Positions 1-12,770 are shown, numbered from the stretch's first letter. The stretch is DNA of 64,000 nucleotides from Hesseltinella vesiculosa (GCA_002104935.1 MCGT01000026.1:62001-126000); one strand, 5' to 3'. Notes: a model not told the origin generated them from the sequence alone. Program-made: numbers and translations.

Positions 1-3000
1 GGATCGGGGATGCCGGCTTCCAGTGGCACAAGCTTGATCAGCATGGCAAAGCAGTTGGTACAGATCAAGCGGACGGCCTCGTCTGCATCGCTCATGCGGC
101 CTAAGATGGGGACGATCAGGAAGATGGTGTAAGGTAAAATCTTGGTATCAAGGCGCTGGACCAAGTGGTAGGCAAGCTCAGCAATGCCTTGACGATTCGT
201 CACCGAGGCTGTGTCGCCAAGAAGAGGCAGCAGCTGGTCGACAATGAACGGCATGGTTGCTTCAGTCATGACATCGGCCACCACAGCGAGACAGCGGGCA
301 CTGACCAGGCGGATCATCGTGTAGCAGGAGACAAGCGCCTTGCCGATGAGAGGAATCAGAAGCTCGACACGTGGCCAGACTTCGCGTGAGAGCACAGGCG
401 TGACAGTGGTGAAGAGTGAGATGGCGTCAATCACCAGCTGGCCCGTCTTGAGATCAGCTGCCATCGCCTTGTTGGCGAGCGCAATGTCGTGTTCGCCCGA
501 GACAAACACGTGGGTCAGAGCACCTGTCAAGGAATCCCAAAGGCATGGGACCATATCAAAGACGCGGGGACCAAACCGCTGGCAGATGGCGGCAAACGAG
601 AATTCGGCACCGCGCTTCATCCACTTGGCTTCGAGCGATTGTTGTTCCTGCTGGGCATTTGCTTCCTTTGTGGTCTTTAGGGATTGGGCAATCGTTTCGA
701 TGCCTTCTGTGTTTGTGTCGTTTTCGAGGATAGGCGTGGTCAAAGGGTCGCGACAAAGGAAGATACCTAGGTTCTTGATGATTTTGTCAATTGGGTTCTT
801 GGGCATATCGCTGCACAAGGCGATCAAATCCACCAAGGTTGATGCTGATCGTTGCTGAAGCTCAGTATTCTCTTCAAACTAGCGCAAGAAAAAAAAATAA
901 GAGCGTGATTCCCTCTCCAAGTGATGATGTTACCTTGAGGCTGTTCATGACGCTGCGGACCAGTGGGGAGAGAGTTTTGGGAAGGGTGCCGAGAGAGACA
1001 ACCGCACCGGCGGTAGCAGCATAGACATGGAGTTCGGCCTTTTCCTTGAGATCGCCATAGTAGCCGATGGAGGCAACAACGCGACGGTGACGTTCGTCAA
1101 GTGATTGTTGGAGTGTCGCTCGGGCTTTCTTGGCCAAGTTGGCGGGAATGTGACCAAGAAGGGGCTCGTAAGCGTCAGAGACGAGCCAGGACGCAGTGTC
1201 GATGGTGAACAGGTCGCCAGAGTAATCGGGAGGGGCATCGCCAATGACATGGGCAGGCAGGCTTGGGATGTTGGGTACACCGGCCTCAGAAAAACCATTG
1301 AGCAAGGCCAGGCATTCACCACGGATACGGCGGAGCAGTTGCACGAATTCAAAGTAAAAAGCAGCCTCGTCGGGCGACCGATTCGCGTGCTCTGTCAAGT
1401 TCTTGGTCATGGCTTCGGACAATATACGAGGGAAGTTGTGGCTGGAGGCGAGGATGGCTTGAGGAGGCAGCGGCCCAGTGATGTCAGTCAGGCCATGGCG
1501 AGTTCGCAACACAGCCTTTGCCCATTCGTCCATGACCAAGGCTCCAAGCTGGCGCTTAATAGCCCATTGTGATGTGGAAAGGGACAGCAGCACTTCTTGA
1601 TAGGACAGTTCCATCGAGTCGTCAGGCCAGCAGCTCATGATCATGCCGAGGGCTCGACCGCAGGCGACACGGCCCCGCATGATTTGTTCAGGCGTCACCA
1701 GAGAGAGATCTTGTGCAATCATGCCAGCATCCAAGTTGTGTGCAATGTCGTCTGTCTTATCCGCTCCATTCTTTTCGGGAAGTCGAATGTCGCTGTTGCC
1801 CTAATCATTGGAAAACGATAAAAAAAAAGAGAAGCGCCCGTCCATGTGTTAGATCCATCTTTTTTTTGGTCATTTCAACTTCTTACCGATCCTTTTTGTG
1901 CGACGGGCTTGTTGGCTTTTTTGGAGCTGTTCACTTGGCGATCAAAGCCAAAGACACCAGGAGGTTTGTAAAAGTGGGTGGGTGCATCCAATGGCTGGCC
2001 GATGGGGGTCATGGCCAGCTCAAACCACGCACCGAGGTAGTTTTGACTGCCGTTGAGCACAATGGCCTGGTCCGTTTCGCCGCCAATGGTGAGGGCGGTC
2101 CAGACTTGTAAGGAGCGCTGGATCAGGTCTGGTCGTTCTTCGACCAGGAGATTCTGGAACACGAGGCGGTAGACCCTTTCATCAACCCATTCGGGAGCAG
2201 TGGAGCATTGTAAAAAGGTCATGAGGGTGTTGAGGACGGCCATGCGGACAGTGGTGATGGTGTGACGGAAGAAGGGGTAGAGTCGAGGTACAAGGTCAGC
2301 GAGTGAGCCGGCAGATCGGACGATATCCATGACACCTGGTTGTTCAAAGAGTTTGGCAATCAGGTCCATCACGGCACCAGTCGAGGTCGTCAGGTCGTCT
2401 TTCAGGTCGATGAGGCAGTCCCACAGGGTCACCATGAGTTGTTGAATCCGTTCTTTGGTTGAGAGTTGGACGAATTCGGCGGTGACAGGTAAGATTGTCG
2501 AGGCACTGACAGTTCGTACATCGTCATCCAGGTCCTGCAAGCCCAACAGCACAGCGGTGGTAGTGCCTTCCATCAGCATGTCGACGAGGTCTTTGCGGAC
2601 GGCCACCATGTATTTGAGACCGAGGAGGGCTGCATGGCGTACTTCCCAGATCGAGCGTGAGCCGAAGGCGGCATCGTTTTGCGTGATCAGTTTCATGAGC
2701 ATGTCATGGACTTGTGCAACACCTTGGCGTTGCATAAATTGAAGAACAACACCCAGGGTTTGGGAGCAGGTCTCTCGCACAGGGCACACTACTTGATCAG
2801 ACACAAAGTCGGCAAATCGGTCCAAGGTGAAGACGCACAGCAATCGGATAGCCACGTCTTCCAGCCATACGTCATGTTGTTTTTCATTTTCAGTTTTACT
2901 GAACCCGACTACAAAGATCTGTCAGCGGATTTTTTTTTTTTATCTTCGGTTCCTACCAGTTTTGCCAGCACCAGTGCCATGTACTTTGAGAATGCTCCGC

Positions 3001-4026
3001 AGGCCAATCCCAGCGCCATGACGCACTACCCAATTCGGATCAAACAGGTCCATGCACAGATGCTCACAGATCATTTTGAAGGGCCAATCAATTGCATCTT
3101 CTTCGAACGTTTCGCTTGTATCTTTTTTAGATTCCACAACGATTTTGTTGGACTGTGGTTGTTCGGTGACGCTGAACTCTAACGGGGAGGTATGAGAGGT
3201 TAGGCGAGCGTTTCATTGTCAAGCTAGTTTACCTTCGGGTTCCTTTTCAATTTTGATGGGTTTCGTTTCGGTTTTCCCTTTGAGTTCCAGGACACGCACT
3301 CTAATAAAAAAAAGAGGGGGAGAGGGGTCAGCAAGGTGGTGAGGGGGGTCAAGGGTCAACGTACTTGTCCTTGTTTTTGTTCATTTTTGCGTCTTGTTTC
3401 ATTTTGCGTTTGAGCATGTTACGTTCGCGAGCAGAGAGGCCTGCCATGTTGATTTCTTGGACGGCCTGGGTGGGTGCAGGGATATTAGAGGAGGAGGGTG
3501 TGGCCGGAGGGGTGTCGGCCTTCACTTTTTTCTTTGTATCCAGGTCGTTATCGTCCAACAAGTCGACTAGTCACAGGAGTAAGAAAAGGTGAGAATGTGC
3601 CTGTTTCGATGAGTGGCAACGGCGGGGGATTTTTTTTTTCTAGTACCATCCATAAATTGGCTACCAAGACCAAGTCGTTCACGTAGGTTGCGTCGTTGCA
3701 TGGCCAGTCGTTCTTCAGGGGTCATGTCGGATAGATCGATATCGTATTCCTTGCCGGCAGATCCCAGTAACAGTTTTCCATGATGTAAAACAGATGCGAG
3801 GTCGAATTGAGCAAATGAAAGTTTGTGATCATCTTGGATGGATGCGTCGGATTCAGATATGGTTTCTTGAGGAGTCCACTCTGGGACATTTTGTGCAATA
3901 CATTCTAAAGCATATCCAGCTGCCCATCGCGTATCCCATGCTCTACTGCGCAAGTGGACGACCACCTAGATAGAGATACAATAGGGACAAAGCTGTAAGA
4001 AAATAGCCTGGCCCATTTGAAAGGAT

Positions 4027-4060
<34 letters not shown>

Positions 4061-4351
4061 CTTGATAATAGATTGTAGAGTTCGCCAGGATGTTGTTTTT
4101 GAATGTCACCTAATTGTTCAGCAGCAGTTCGACGCACAGCTGACGTTGATCCTGTATCTAATAATAAGACCAAACGATCAAGTCTTTGTACGAGTCAACA
4201 ATACAAGGAATAAAAAAACAACGCGTTAGTTGATCATCCAGCAATCTCTCCTCTTTGAGGCAGGGTTTCTTTAATCATTTTCGTGTCACTGCTACTACCG
4301 TCAATAACTTCTACCCCCTGCTTTGTATTCTATGCATTACCTTGTGGTCAT
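1..4351 (-). CDS. MOT1: MOT1/BTAF1, TATA-binding-protein-associated Snf2 ATPase (N-terminal part; truncated by window edge)
   Basis: Nine exons on the minus strand: 4341-4351, 4060-4183, 3647-3965, 3365-3566, 3233-3300, 2957-3178, 1887-2908, 934-1800 and 1-878 (runs off the edge). About 1,237 codons are present. Recognisable MOT1 stretches are the N-terminal TRLDRLVLLLDTGST, SRAWDTRWAAGYALE, DPNWVVRHGAGIG and YTMIRLVSARCLAVVADV. They are HEAT repeats that in the family wrap TBP; the C-terminal Snf2/SWI2 ATPase that strips TBP from DNA lies outside the window. The start is an 11-nt exon (ATG ACC ACA AG) spliced over a 157-bp intron, because the second exon is preceded in frame by a stop. A Lys/Glu-rich linker lies in exons 4-5. 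Divergent from the next gene over a 350-bp intergenic region. Identity is confident; exon 1 is a hand inference. Confidence 0.93.
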
Positions 4352-4701
4352 GATGTATGATAACTTGATTAAAAAGGCAAAGTAAAAAAAAAAAAGGAGA
4401 GCAAAAAAAAAAAGAGACAACAATAAAAAAATCACCCGCTGCTCCGGCCGCCCATGCGTCGGGGATTCAATGGGTGCCTGTTCTTTTTTTTTCCTACGTC
4501 AGGTGAAGAACACTTGTAATGCACCAAAACGCCCACCTTGAGAGTTGCCCGACTTTTTAAAGTTCTAGTTCAACTGGGCGCATCGCAAAAAACCTGTTTT
4601 TATGTTACCTTGAACCATTTAAAAAGGTGCCGTCACTTTTTTTTTTTTTTTTTTCTTTTCTTCTCTCTCTTGTCCTCGAGGATTCTTTTTCTTTTGAAAC
4701 G
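4352..4701. promoter_or_regulatory. divergent intergenic region, MOT1 / mpaB-like gene
   Basis: 350 bp between two start codons on opposite strands. It contains several A and T runs and no ORF worth calling. By position it must hold both core promoters and 5' leaders; no TATA box is convincing. Confidence 0.5.
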
Positions 4702-5978
4702 ATGCCTGTGTCTTTGCCTCAACTGTCAGCGAGCACCATGATGGGAGCTGCATTACTGGTTTATTGTGGCATTGTGCGCTATTATCGATATCAGCGTCTT
4801 GATGAACTCAAGCGCAAGTTCCCTGACCCTGAAGCGATCTTACATGATTTGGATGCTGCTCATGCGATCTACAGTGATATCTTTCGAAGAGAATTCCCAA
4901 GTATGAAAAAGGAGACGGTGACACAACCACTCTCCCCGATCTCTAGGATCATGAATTTTGAACACTAACTCTTTTTTTAGACGTGGCACGAACGTCGTTG
5001 GAATTTGCCTTGTTCAAGACCTTTGTGGTTCCCTCGGTGAGCAAACTATTGGTCAGCACAAAGGAATTTGAGAAGAACTGTACTCGCCGAGCCGAGGATA
5101 CTGAGCTGATTCTGTCAGAGCTGATCGATATGTATCCTCGCATCCAAAACCACTTGATGGAAGGTAACGCCGTGACAGAAAAGGATGTGCAAAAGCAGTA
5201 CCAGCGCTCGGCCCAGTCCATCCAACGACTCAATGAAATCCATGGCAAATACCCTATCCGCAATGGTGACTATCTCTATACGCTCTCACTGTTTTTGGCT
5301 GAGCCTATCCGCTGGATCAATAACTATGAATGGCGTTCGTTGGATATCCGAGAAATTAATGTAAGATTAAGGAGTAGATGAGCTTCAGCTGACTTTGGAT
5401 TTTTTTTTTTCTAGGCCATTTTCCATGTTTGGTCAGTGATTGGGCGTAACATGAACATCAAGGATGTGCCACACACCAAAGAAGGATTACTCAAATTCAA
5501 AGAGGTACCGTGTTGGATAAAAAGGCAACAGAAAACTCACGGTTGGGGTTTTTAGGAATACGAAAAGACAGAAATCAAGTATGCTCCCTCGAATTGGAAG
5601 TGCGCTCTGCCCACCATCAATCATTTACTCACTCGGTTACCCAAGTTTTTGTGGCCCATTGTACACAAGTTTGTGGGTTGTCTGTTGGAACCCCAGGCAG
5701 TGGATGCCTTTGGCATTCCCCATCCATCCTGGTTAACCAAACTCTTGTTCCGTTTCCTTGTACGTTCGCGTGCTTTGTTCATCCGCTACTTTTGCCTGCC
5801 TCGCAACAAATTCCTCCTCCGCACCCCCTTCCATCCCAACGAACAGGGTCGCTATGTGCCTTTGTACTTTTTATACGAACCAAAGATCTACACCAAAGGT
5901 TACTGTATCCCTGAACTCGGTCCTGAAAAGCTTCTTCCTGCTTCTTGTCCCTATAGCCATCTCCATAACAAAGAATGA
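4702..5978 (+). CDS. mpaB/rubber-oxygenase-like (DUF2236) membrane-anchored protein
   Basis: Four exons (4702-4900, 4981-5360, 5415-5504, 5556-5978), 363 aa. One hydrophobic segment near residues 12-28 (MMGAALLVYCGIV) followed by basic/aromatic YYRYQR looks like a single N-terminal membrane anchor. The body (RTSLEFALFKTFVVPSVS, YTLSLFLAEPIRWI, ALFIRYFCLPRN) follows the layout of the ER-bound oxygenase mpaB / latex-clearing-protein superfamily, which uses a b-type haem; the His in RLNEIHGKYPI is a candidate haem-region residue. The upstream in-frame ATG at 4627 would add a phenylalanine-rich, T-run-encoded leader and is less likely. No other biosynthetic gene adjoins it, so no natural-product cluster is implied. 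Family assignment is by overall pattern; the substrate is unknown. Confidence 0.72.
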
Positions 5979-6110
5979 TTGGGCCATGCTGGTCAATGCA
6001 CGACAATAAAAAGCCAGCTTTTGCGCCTGCCCTTTCTTCTTCCACTCTTTTTTTTTTTTTTTTTTTTACAGTATTAACCGACTCTCCCCCTTTTTTTCTT
6101 TATTGACAAC

Positions 6111-8154
6111 ATGACAAAGGGGTCGACAGTGTCAAAGAGTAGAGTGATGGAGCTCGCCCAACAAGAAATGACCACCGTTGGCACGTTGGTGGCGGCAGAC
6201 GACTATGAGCTGACAATGGATCCCAATGCCGATAACGTTTTTGATGAGCTCTGTACAGCTTGTAAGCAAGGCGATCTAGAAAAAGTCGAGAGTCTCGTCA
6301 GTAGCTTTGGGGCCAGTGTTAATCAGGTCGATGATTGGCAAGCCAGTCCATTGTATTGGTCTTGTAAGTCTCGTCCTGCACGTTTGCTGACTCAGCACCC
6401 TTCCGGTGGAAACTAAGCGTCATTTTTTCTTCTACTCATCGACGAGGTCTGTGTGGTCATTACGAGATTGTCAAGTTTCTGTTAGAAAATGGTGCCCAAT
6501 GTGATCCAAATACATTTCAAGGGTAAGCAAATGCTTCTCTATGAATGAGCACGCCTTTCTAACTTTTTTTTTTTTTTTTTTTTTTTCACCCAGGGAACGA
6601 TGCGCTTATGGGGCTCTCAACAGTGACATACGGACACTGCTGTTCTCGTACAAAATTACAAAAGCAACAGACACCAACCAGCCCTACCTTGCGTTCCTGA
6701 CGGATTTACTGTATGACCATCCCTTTGACGATGTCTGTTTCTCTATTCGTATGGCCCCTCCCACCAACTCATCGACAGCCGACACGCCACCGGCCCAGTA
6801 CCATTCCTTTGCTGCGCACCGATGCATGCTCGTAGCTCGATCTCCCTATTTCAAACAGCACCTGCTCGAGCGATGGAAGGGCCAGACCAATATCAAGCTG
6901 AACAAATCCTTGGTCGACCCCACGGCCTTTGGCGCAGTGCTGCGGTACATCTACACTGGCCAGCTTGGTGATGCGGACGACCAAGTGCTTGAAAATATAG
7001 TGTTTGTATGCCGTCACCTGGACATGCCTGAGCTCTCCGTCCGATGTCAACAATTCTTGGAAACCCCCAAGAATGAACGGAAACGTCAACTCGGGTACGA
7101 TGCCAAGGAAATGGCCCGCATTCGTCTGGACATGGAACAGTTTTTGCAGCACTTGCTGTTTACCGCCGCTCATGTCGAACGCCAAGGCGAAGCCGATTGG
7201 ATGGTCCGTCAGCGATTCTTAGAATATGTGCACACCGACGACTCTTCCCAGCCGCTGCCGCTTGCCTCCATGATGGACCCCACCACCACATTTGCCGACG
7301 TTGCTGTCTATCTTACGCAAGAAAACATCCTGTTTCCCTGCCACAAATCCTTCCTGTGCCGTTCCGACTACTTCAAGTACATGCTCCAAGGCACGTTTGC
7401 CGAAGCCTCCGCACAAACATCCTCCATCCACTACGAAAACACCACCACCATCCAGCTGCCTGTCGTTCAGACGGATGTGCCTTCGGACGTCTTTCAGTTT
7501 GTAAGCCCAGCTCTTTGGCACTCCCGGCATTCGCATGACTGACCACTTCTTTTTCCGAGTAGGTACTAGAGTTTCTATACACCGACCGGTGCACCATCCC
7601 CATCGACGCAGCGTATGATGTTCTTCTAGTCGCCGACCTGCTGCTGATGGATCGCTTGAAAGCATTGGCGGCCATTGCCCTGACCAGCCATGACCAGCCG
7701 ATTCTTCCTATCTTTGACCTCATGCAGACCGCCCTTGATTTGAACGTCGACCGACTCGAGCAATGGTGCACACAGTACTTTGCTAAGCACTTTGACGATT
7801 ATATCCATCAAGACGCCTTTCAAAATCTCATCCGTCAAAGCGCCCAAACCATTGCTGGCCGTCAAGAAACAGGTGAGAGAGGAAAAAAAAAAGAAAAGAA
7901 AAAAGCACATGGCTCAGTTTGATAGGATGCTTAACCTTCTTTTCTCTTCTTCGTTTGACAAAGATTCCATTCCGTTTGTTGACGAGCTGCGTTATTACCT
8001 TGGCAAGCTTTATAGCGTCGAGTATGATGATCTAGGCGGCGTGGGCAACATGTTTGGTGACACGAAAGAAGGATGGACAGAGCTCGAGCGCGAATACAAT
8101 GCAAAACTAGATATCCTCGATGCAGTGTTAGAAAATCTCGGTTTAGAAGCTTAA
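6111..8154 (+). CDS. ankyrin-repeat and double BTB/POZ protein (ABTB1-like)
   Basis: Five exons (6111-6363, 6447-6522, 6594-7500, 7563-7872, 7964-8154), 578 aa. An ankyrin region spans roughly residues 45-110 (LCTACKQGDLEKVESLV, then CGHYEIVKFLLENGA). A first BTB domain starts near residue 155 (DDVCFSI, with FAAHRCMLVARSPYF) and a second near residue 342 (FADVAVYLTQENILFPCHK, with FLCRSDYFKYML). This order, ankyrin-BTB-BTB, is that of vertebrate ABTB1/BPOZ, thought to act as a substrate adaptor for a Cullin-3 ubiquitin ligase. An A-rich AATAAA-like signal overlaps the stop. Convergent with the purine permease. Domain calls are confident; the substrate is unknown. Confidence 0.85.
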
Positions 8155-8501
8155 ATAAAAGTGGCCATGCCCAAAGGGAAACATTGCATTGTCTCCAGGG
8201 CCTGCAGGCCACCAGGTTGAACACATCGGAAGTCCGACATGTCGGCATTGACTCCGAGTTTGAGGCCTTTCATGGCGCTACAGAGCAAGGGACGCACGAA
8301 CGTGTGCTGTAGGATGCTGACAAATGGAGTGTGGCATCGTCAAGCATATAATATCGGAGCTGGCAGGGAAGAGAGCAAATAAAATAAAATAAAATAAAAT
8401 CATGCTGGCACTTTGTGGGGTTTTTTAACCGGTGAGTGGAAATATTTTATTACAATGGAGGAGGGGATAATGAAGTAAAAATAATACTAGGAAAGAGGAA
8501 C
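8155..8501. other. convergent 3' intergenic region
   Basis: 347 bp between two convergent genes. It contains a run of AAAAT/AATAA units near 8377-8400 that can supply polyadenylation signals to both. No gene seen. Confidence 0.5.
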
Positions 8502-10605
8502 CTAGTACATGTGCATTTCCTTTTCGTTCAAGTGGATTTCTGAATCGAGTTGGGAAGTGGGTACGACAACCATGTCGGGATCTTCTTCTTCTTCGAGGTA
8601 GGTTTCGTCGTCGTCGAATTCACCGTCGTCTTGGTGCCAGTCAAAGTCCTTTTCACCACGAGACTTGGCAATGAGGTAGCGGATCCACAAGGGAGTCATA
8701 GGAGTGGAGAAAGCAGCCACCCACCATTCTTCACGGTTGCTGTAGTCAGGACGGACGTAGCCACGGGATGCCTTGTCAACGATGTACACAAAGCCGTTGA
8801 TGACAACATAAGACAACATACCACCAATCACACCATAAGCAATGCTGTAGGTGAAGGGCATGACAGCAAGGGTAATGAAGGCAGGGATAGCATCACCAGG
8901 ATAATCCCAATTGATGTGACGGATCTAAAGAGAGAAGGGTCAGTCATCGACTTTTTCCATTTGTATCGGTCACACGTACAGAAGAGGTCATCATGGAGCC
9001 CACGACGATCAAGGCAGGACCAGTGGCCCAAGGAGGGAAGGAGGCAAAGATGGGGCTGAAGAAGATGGTGATGAAGAAACCAAAGGCAATGGTGATGGCT
9101 GTCAAACCAGTACGGCCACCTTCGGCAATACCAGCACCAGATTCCACAAAGGCTGTGCAAGAGGAGCTACCGAAGACGGAGCCGATGGTGATGGTCAAAG
9201 CGTCGGCACAGAAAGCTTGAGTGGAGCGTTCAAAGTCACCAGCCTTGTTGGTGAAGCCACCATACTTGGCCATCGAGTACATGGTGCCAGTGGTATCAAG
9301 GATATCAACATACAAAAAGGTGATCAAGGCAATCCATAGGTCCTTGCCAGTCAGATCAAAGTTCATCTTGTTGAGGGTACTGGGAAAAAAAAAGAGAGGT
9401 CAGTTGATTTTTGATTCATCTCTTCTGGGAGCTTGACTTACTTGGTCATGCCATGGACAGACACCACTTGCTTAAAGTAGCTGAACATGGTTTCACCACG
9501 GTCAGTGTAGGGGAAGTAGGTGATGGCGCTGTTACGGGGCCAGGAGATGACGGAGATGAAGATAATAGCCAACAGAATCGAGCCACGGACACGGTACAAC
9601 ATCATGATGGCCATCAACATGAGGCCAAGAATACCCATGTAGGTGGTGGGGTTTTCCATATGACCCCATTTACAAGTGCTAAAGAAAAAGAAAGGATGAG
9701 ACCTTGACGGGGGATGGGCGCAGCTTACCCTTCAGCATTCTTAGCACCAGGCACACAGCCGCCCAAAGTGACGAGGGTGGCAGGATCCAGGGTGACCAGG
9801 CCAATACCAGCCGAGGTTTGCAAGCCAATGAAACAGAGGTAAAGACCAATGCCACAGCCCATACCGATCTTGATGGACATGGGGATGATGCGGGCCAACC
9901 ACTGACGGATACCAAAGATGGACAGGACCAAGAAAATAAGACCTTCAATGAACACAGCGCCAAGGGCAGTTTCGTACGAAACCTTGCCGCTGCCATGGTA
10001 ACCAACCACAGTGTACGTAAAGTAGGCATTCAAACCCATACTGAGAAGGAAAAAAAAGTGAGTAACCGAAATGAGTCTGAAAAACGGATGGGGTGCACAT
10101 GTCCCAAAAAAGGAAACGCCAAAAATCTTGACAAGGGAGATTATTTCTTTTTTTGTGACAAAAGATCGGCTTACCCAGGAGCCAAACCGAGAGGCAGGTT
10201 AGCAAAGACACCCATCAAAAACGAAGCAATCATGGCAATGATCGAAGTAGCCATGATCATGTCCAGCTTGACTTGGTAGACGCAGTTCATGTAATCCATG
10301 TTGTTGTCACAGGTAGGATCGTTGGCGGTGGGCACACAGACACAGGTACCTCCTGAATCAGAGATGATCGATGCATTAACCGAAATAATATAGGCCTAAA
10401 CAAATAAAGAAAACACTGAGAACGTGGTCCTATTTTTTGCCCATGTTCACTCTACCATGGCAAAAAAGGTGGTCCAGCCAGAACGGATTTCTTTCAAAAA
10501 CGTGGTTCCCTTGCGTTCACGGTAAGCACCGGAACCTTCCAGTTGGAAGTATCTACCAATGGCAGAGCGGGCGACCTTGTCGTTCAAATTTTCAGCGAAA
10601 CCCAT
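8502..10605 (-). CDS. AzgA/AZG-type purine (hypoxanthine/adenine/guanine) permease
   Basis: Six exons on the minus strand (10456-10605, 10175-10395, 9729-10040, 9442-9678, 8980-9379, 8502-8924), 580 aa. Multiple membrane segments. The signature stretches [36 protein letters not shown] and [20 protein letters not shown] match the NCS2-related AzgA/AZG purine:H+ symporter family, including the conserved N-A-Y/F and the ESGAGI-E/A-GGRTG loop. Total length is usual for AzgA (about 560-580). An acidic cytosolic tail ([17 protein letters not shown]) precedes the stop. Expected at the plasma membrane, taking up purines for salvage. All five introns have canonical GT-AG ends. Confidence 0.93.
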
Positions 10606-12167
10606 GGTTGGGTAGGAAAGGATGGGTGTGAAGGAGGGGAAAAGAAAAAGGAAAAGTGGAAAAAAAAAAAAAAACTGATCATGACTTTATTGCAACACAA
10701 GCTGAGTTTAGAAAGAAAAGCCTCTCTTTCCAAATGCGATAACTTATCGTCCCATTTGTAAGGAAAAAAAAAACCAACCTTGCAACTTTATTTTGACACA
10801 GGCTAGGTGACAAATCTACCGTTTTTGACTTGCCCAACTTATTTCTACTTTGAAGATATGTCTCGCTTACCCTTTGATAAAAAAGAAAGAAAGTTGTAGT
10901 GGAGGAGAAAGCCGGAAGCGGAGCACTTGGACCCTTCTTTTTTTAGGGCTCCCAATGGTGCAAATTTTAAGATTTGGAACTCGCTTTATTCTCTCCTGCA
11001 AAAAAAAAGTTAATGACAATGAAACCTCCCAGTCGACTGTGGTGTTCTTTTTTTTTTGTAGTTTGTGTGTCACCGAAGATCTGCGGGGAGTACGAGTCTC
11101 TGTGCAATTTGGTTACCCTGAAAAGGTCTGACCCACGCGATCAAAAAACACCAGACAGACTCCATCTTCCTTGATCGCCCGTTCTTTTTCAAGCGTTTGT
11201 CAAGTCGTTTTTTTAATGGTTCCGTCAAAAAGCGTCAGCCGCTCGCCGTCTTTCTTTCTTTCTTTTTTTTAATTTTTAATACTTTGTTTGTATGAAAAGG
11301 TTCTGGATCACGTGGTTCAGAAGTTTAAGTTGTCACTGCACTTCCAGAAAAAAAAAGCATGTTGCCGAGAGCAGTCGGATGATCCGAGGAAAAGGAAATG
11401 GCAGTGGGTGACAAGGTTTTCAAAGCCAGACATGCCGCTCTTCGATTTTAATTGCCCAGGTGAGATGCCCAAAAAGTCAGAGATGTGATGAGTGAGCTAC
11501 AACAATATACCATCATCAAGTTTCTCCTTTCTTTTAAACAGACTCCAACAGTAGTCAATAGGCTATCGTCTGTACCATTTATCCTGCCACTCAAAATGTC
11601 ATTTTCCTATTTTCTTTCAACTCATTCCAAGACCTCAAGCTCCAAGTGTCTATCACATAAGCCTCGGAAGTAGGTATGGACGAGACAATCATCTTGGGCT
11701 GCACAACTCCTCAAGCAGGCTTGCCCACACTCATCTGTCCTCCTGCCAAGGTCTGGCGGCTGTGCCTTTTTATTTTTTTCATTGTGTCATTTCACCCCCT
11801 CCCCACTCTACTGTCTTTTCCTAATGGGCAACCAAGGAATCAGCAAAAAGTAGCTGCTCTCTTGCGCGAGTAAGATCGCTTCCGTCAAGTGTAACATTGA
11901 TCAAGGTGCACACGACATCGACGCTTCTTCATCAAACCAAGACTTTGAATTTTTGGTCGGCTTTGGAGAAATATAACTATGGAATCCTTTGGAAAAGGCA
12001 GGGTCTTGTTTTGGAGAAGGTTGAGCTTGGGGCTTTCGAAGCTGGACTTTTTATTTTTTTTTATGTTTTAGCAAGCAGGGCTGCACTCGCTGATTGCCTG
12101 CCCTCCAGGAATGGAAGATGCTTTGCGGCGATTGAATGTTGCCACGCAAATTCGTTTTCGTCATTTC
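10606..12167. other. gene-poor intergenic stretch upstream of the purine permease
   Basis: About 1.6 kb with many A/T homopolymer runs and only short unsupported ORFs. The proximal few hundred bases must hold the permease promoter. No conserved coding signal seen. Confidence 0.5.
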
Positions 12168-12440
12168 AGAAAAAAAAAACAAAAATGCTAAACAGCACGT
12201 TTTGAGTTACTGGACCACAATGAAATTTTATCTGGATTCGCAAATCGATGAATGATGATGATGCTGAAATAATCAGGCCGATATGCGATGGCTACCCAGC
12301 CAACGCTTGATCCTTTTCGTTTTGAGAACTCCGATTCTCCAGCTAAAAAACTACCATTTTCACCAGGGGGGTCACCAACCACTGCTTTGCGTGCACTCGC
12401 CCAGAATCCAGTGCACAGGTGCGGAGACTGAATATGGCAG
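12168..12440 (+). repeat. dispersed ~300-bp repeat, copy R1
   Basis: Begins with an A-run followed by a GCTAAACAGCACGTTTTGAG-like start, then GATGATGCTGAAATAATCAGG and GGCTACCCAGCCAACGCTTG. The same order of words recurs near 22.75, 50.9-51.25, 51.6 and, inverted, 50.65-50.8 kb. No coding potential; probably a non-autonomous SINE- or MITE-like element. Confidence 0.6.
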
Positions 12441-12580
12441 TGACCTCCAGGCCACTGAACTGTACTTGAATGCATACAGGTAAGAAGCATGAATGATATA
12501 AGTGGTCAAGATGAGGTTAGGACCAATAAAAAAACAGTAGAGTATGAAAAGACTTTTCTTATCCCAATTTTTTTGTTACA

Positions 12581-12770
12581 GTGTCTGATGAAGAAGTAAG
12601 TGTTTTGTTCGAACCGCACCACGACTTACCTTGATTTAGAAAACCTCACAGCCCATGACGCTGGAAATGAAGAAGCCCGCCAAAAACCCATCCTCAACCA
12701 GTAAGACAAAGGATCTAAGCGATGCAGAACGTGGCGTTGGTCATCTCTGGGCTGTTGCGCCCTAGTTCTC
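12581..12770 (+). pseudogene. degraded fragment of the PHD-gene C-terminal family (copy D)
   Basis: A short spliced-looking stretch reads LEMKKPAKNPSSTSKTKDL and then DAERG. It matches, in the same order, the minus-strand relic near 22.3 kb (EMKKPA, stop, NPPSSSKTKDLNQ, then NAERW) and the exon 7/8 boundary region of the intact PHD gene at 58.7-58.8 kb (KPSSSNIKDLNE, then NAQRW). There is no start and no domain beyond this, so it is a relic. The assignment rests on short but ordered nucleotide matches. Confidence 0.5.

Noticed and set aside
4627..4701. Upstream in-frame start of the mpaB-like gene giving a Phe-rich leader
   Set aside because: The added residues are read from a T-run and do not resemble a signal sequence; the anchor segment lies after ATG 4702.
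4702..10605. Secondary-metabolite or mycophenolate-like gene cluster around the mpaB-like gene
   Set aside because: Neighbours are MOT1, an ABTB1-like protein and a purine permease; there is no synthase, P450 or transferase nearby.
8502..10605. Horizontal transfer of the purine permease from bacteria
   Set aside because: AzgA-type permeases are native to fungi, and this copy has five ordinary introns.
12482..12712. Possible small three-exon gene starting MNDISGQDE
   Set aside because: It can be spliced open in two different frames, and the only recognisable similarity is to relics of the PHD-gene end, so I kept it as a relic only.
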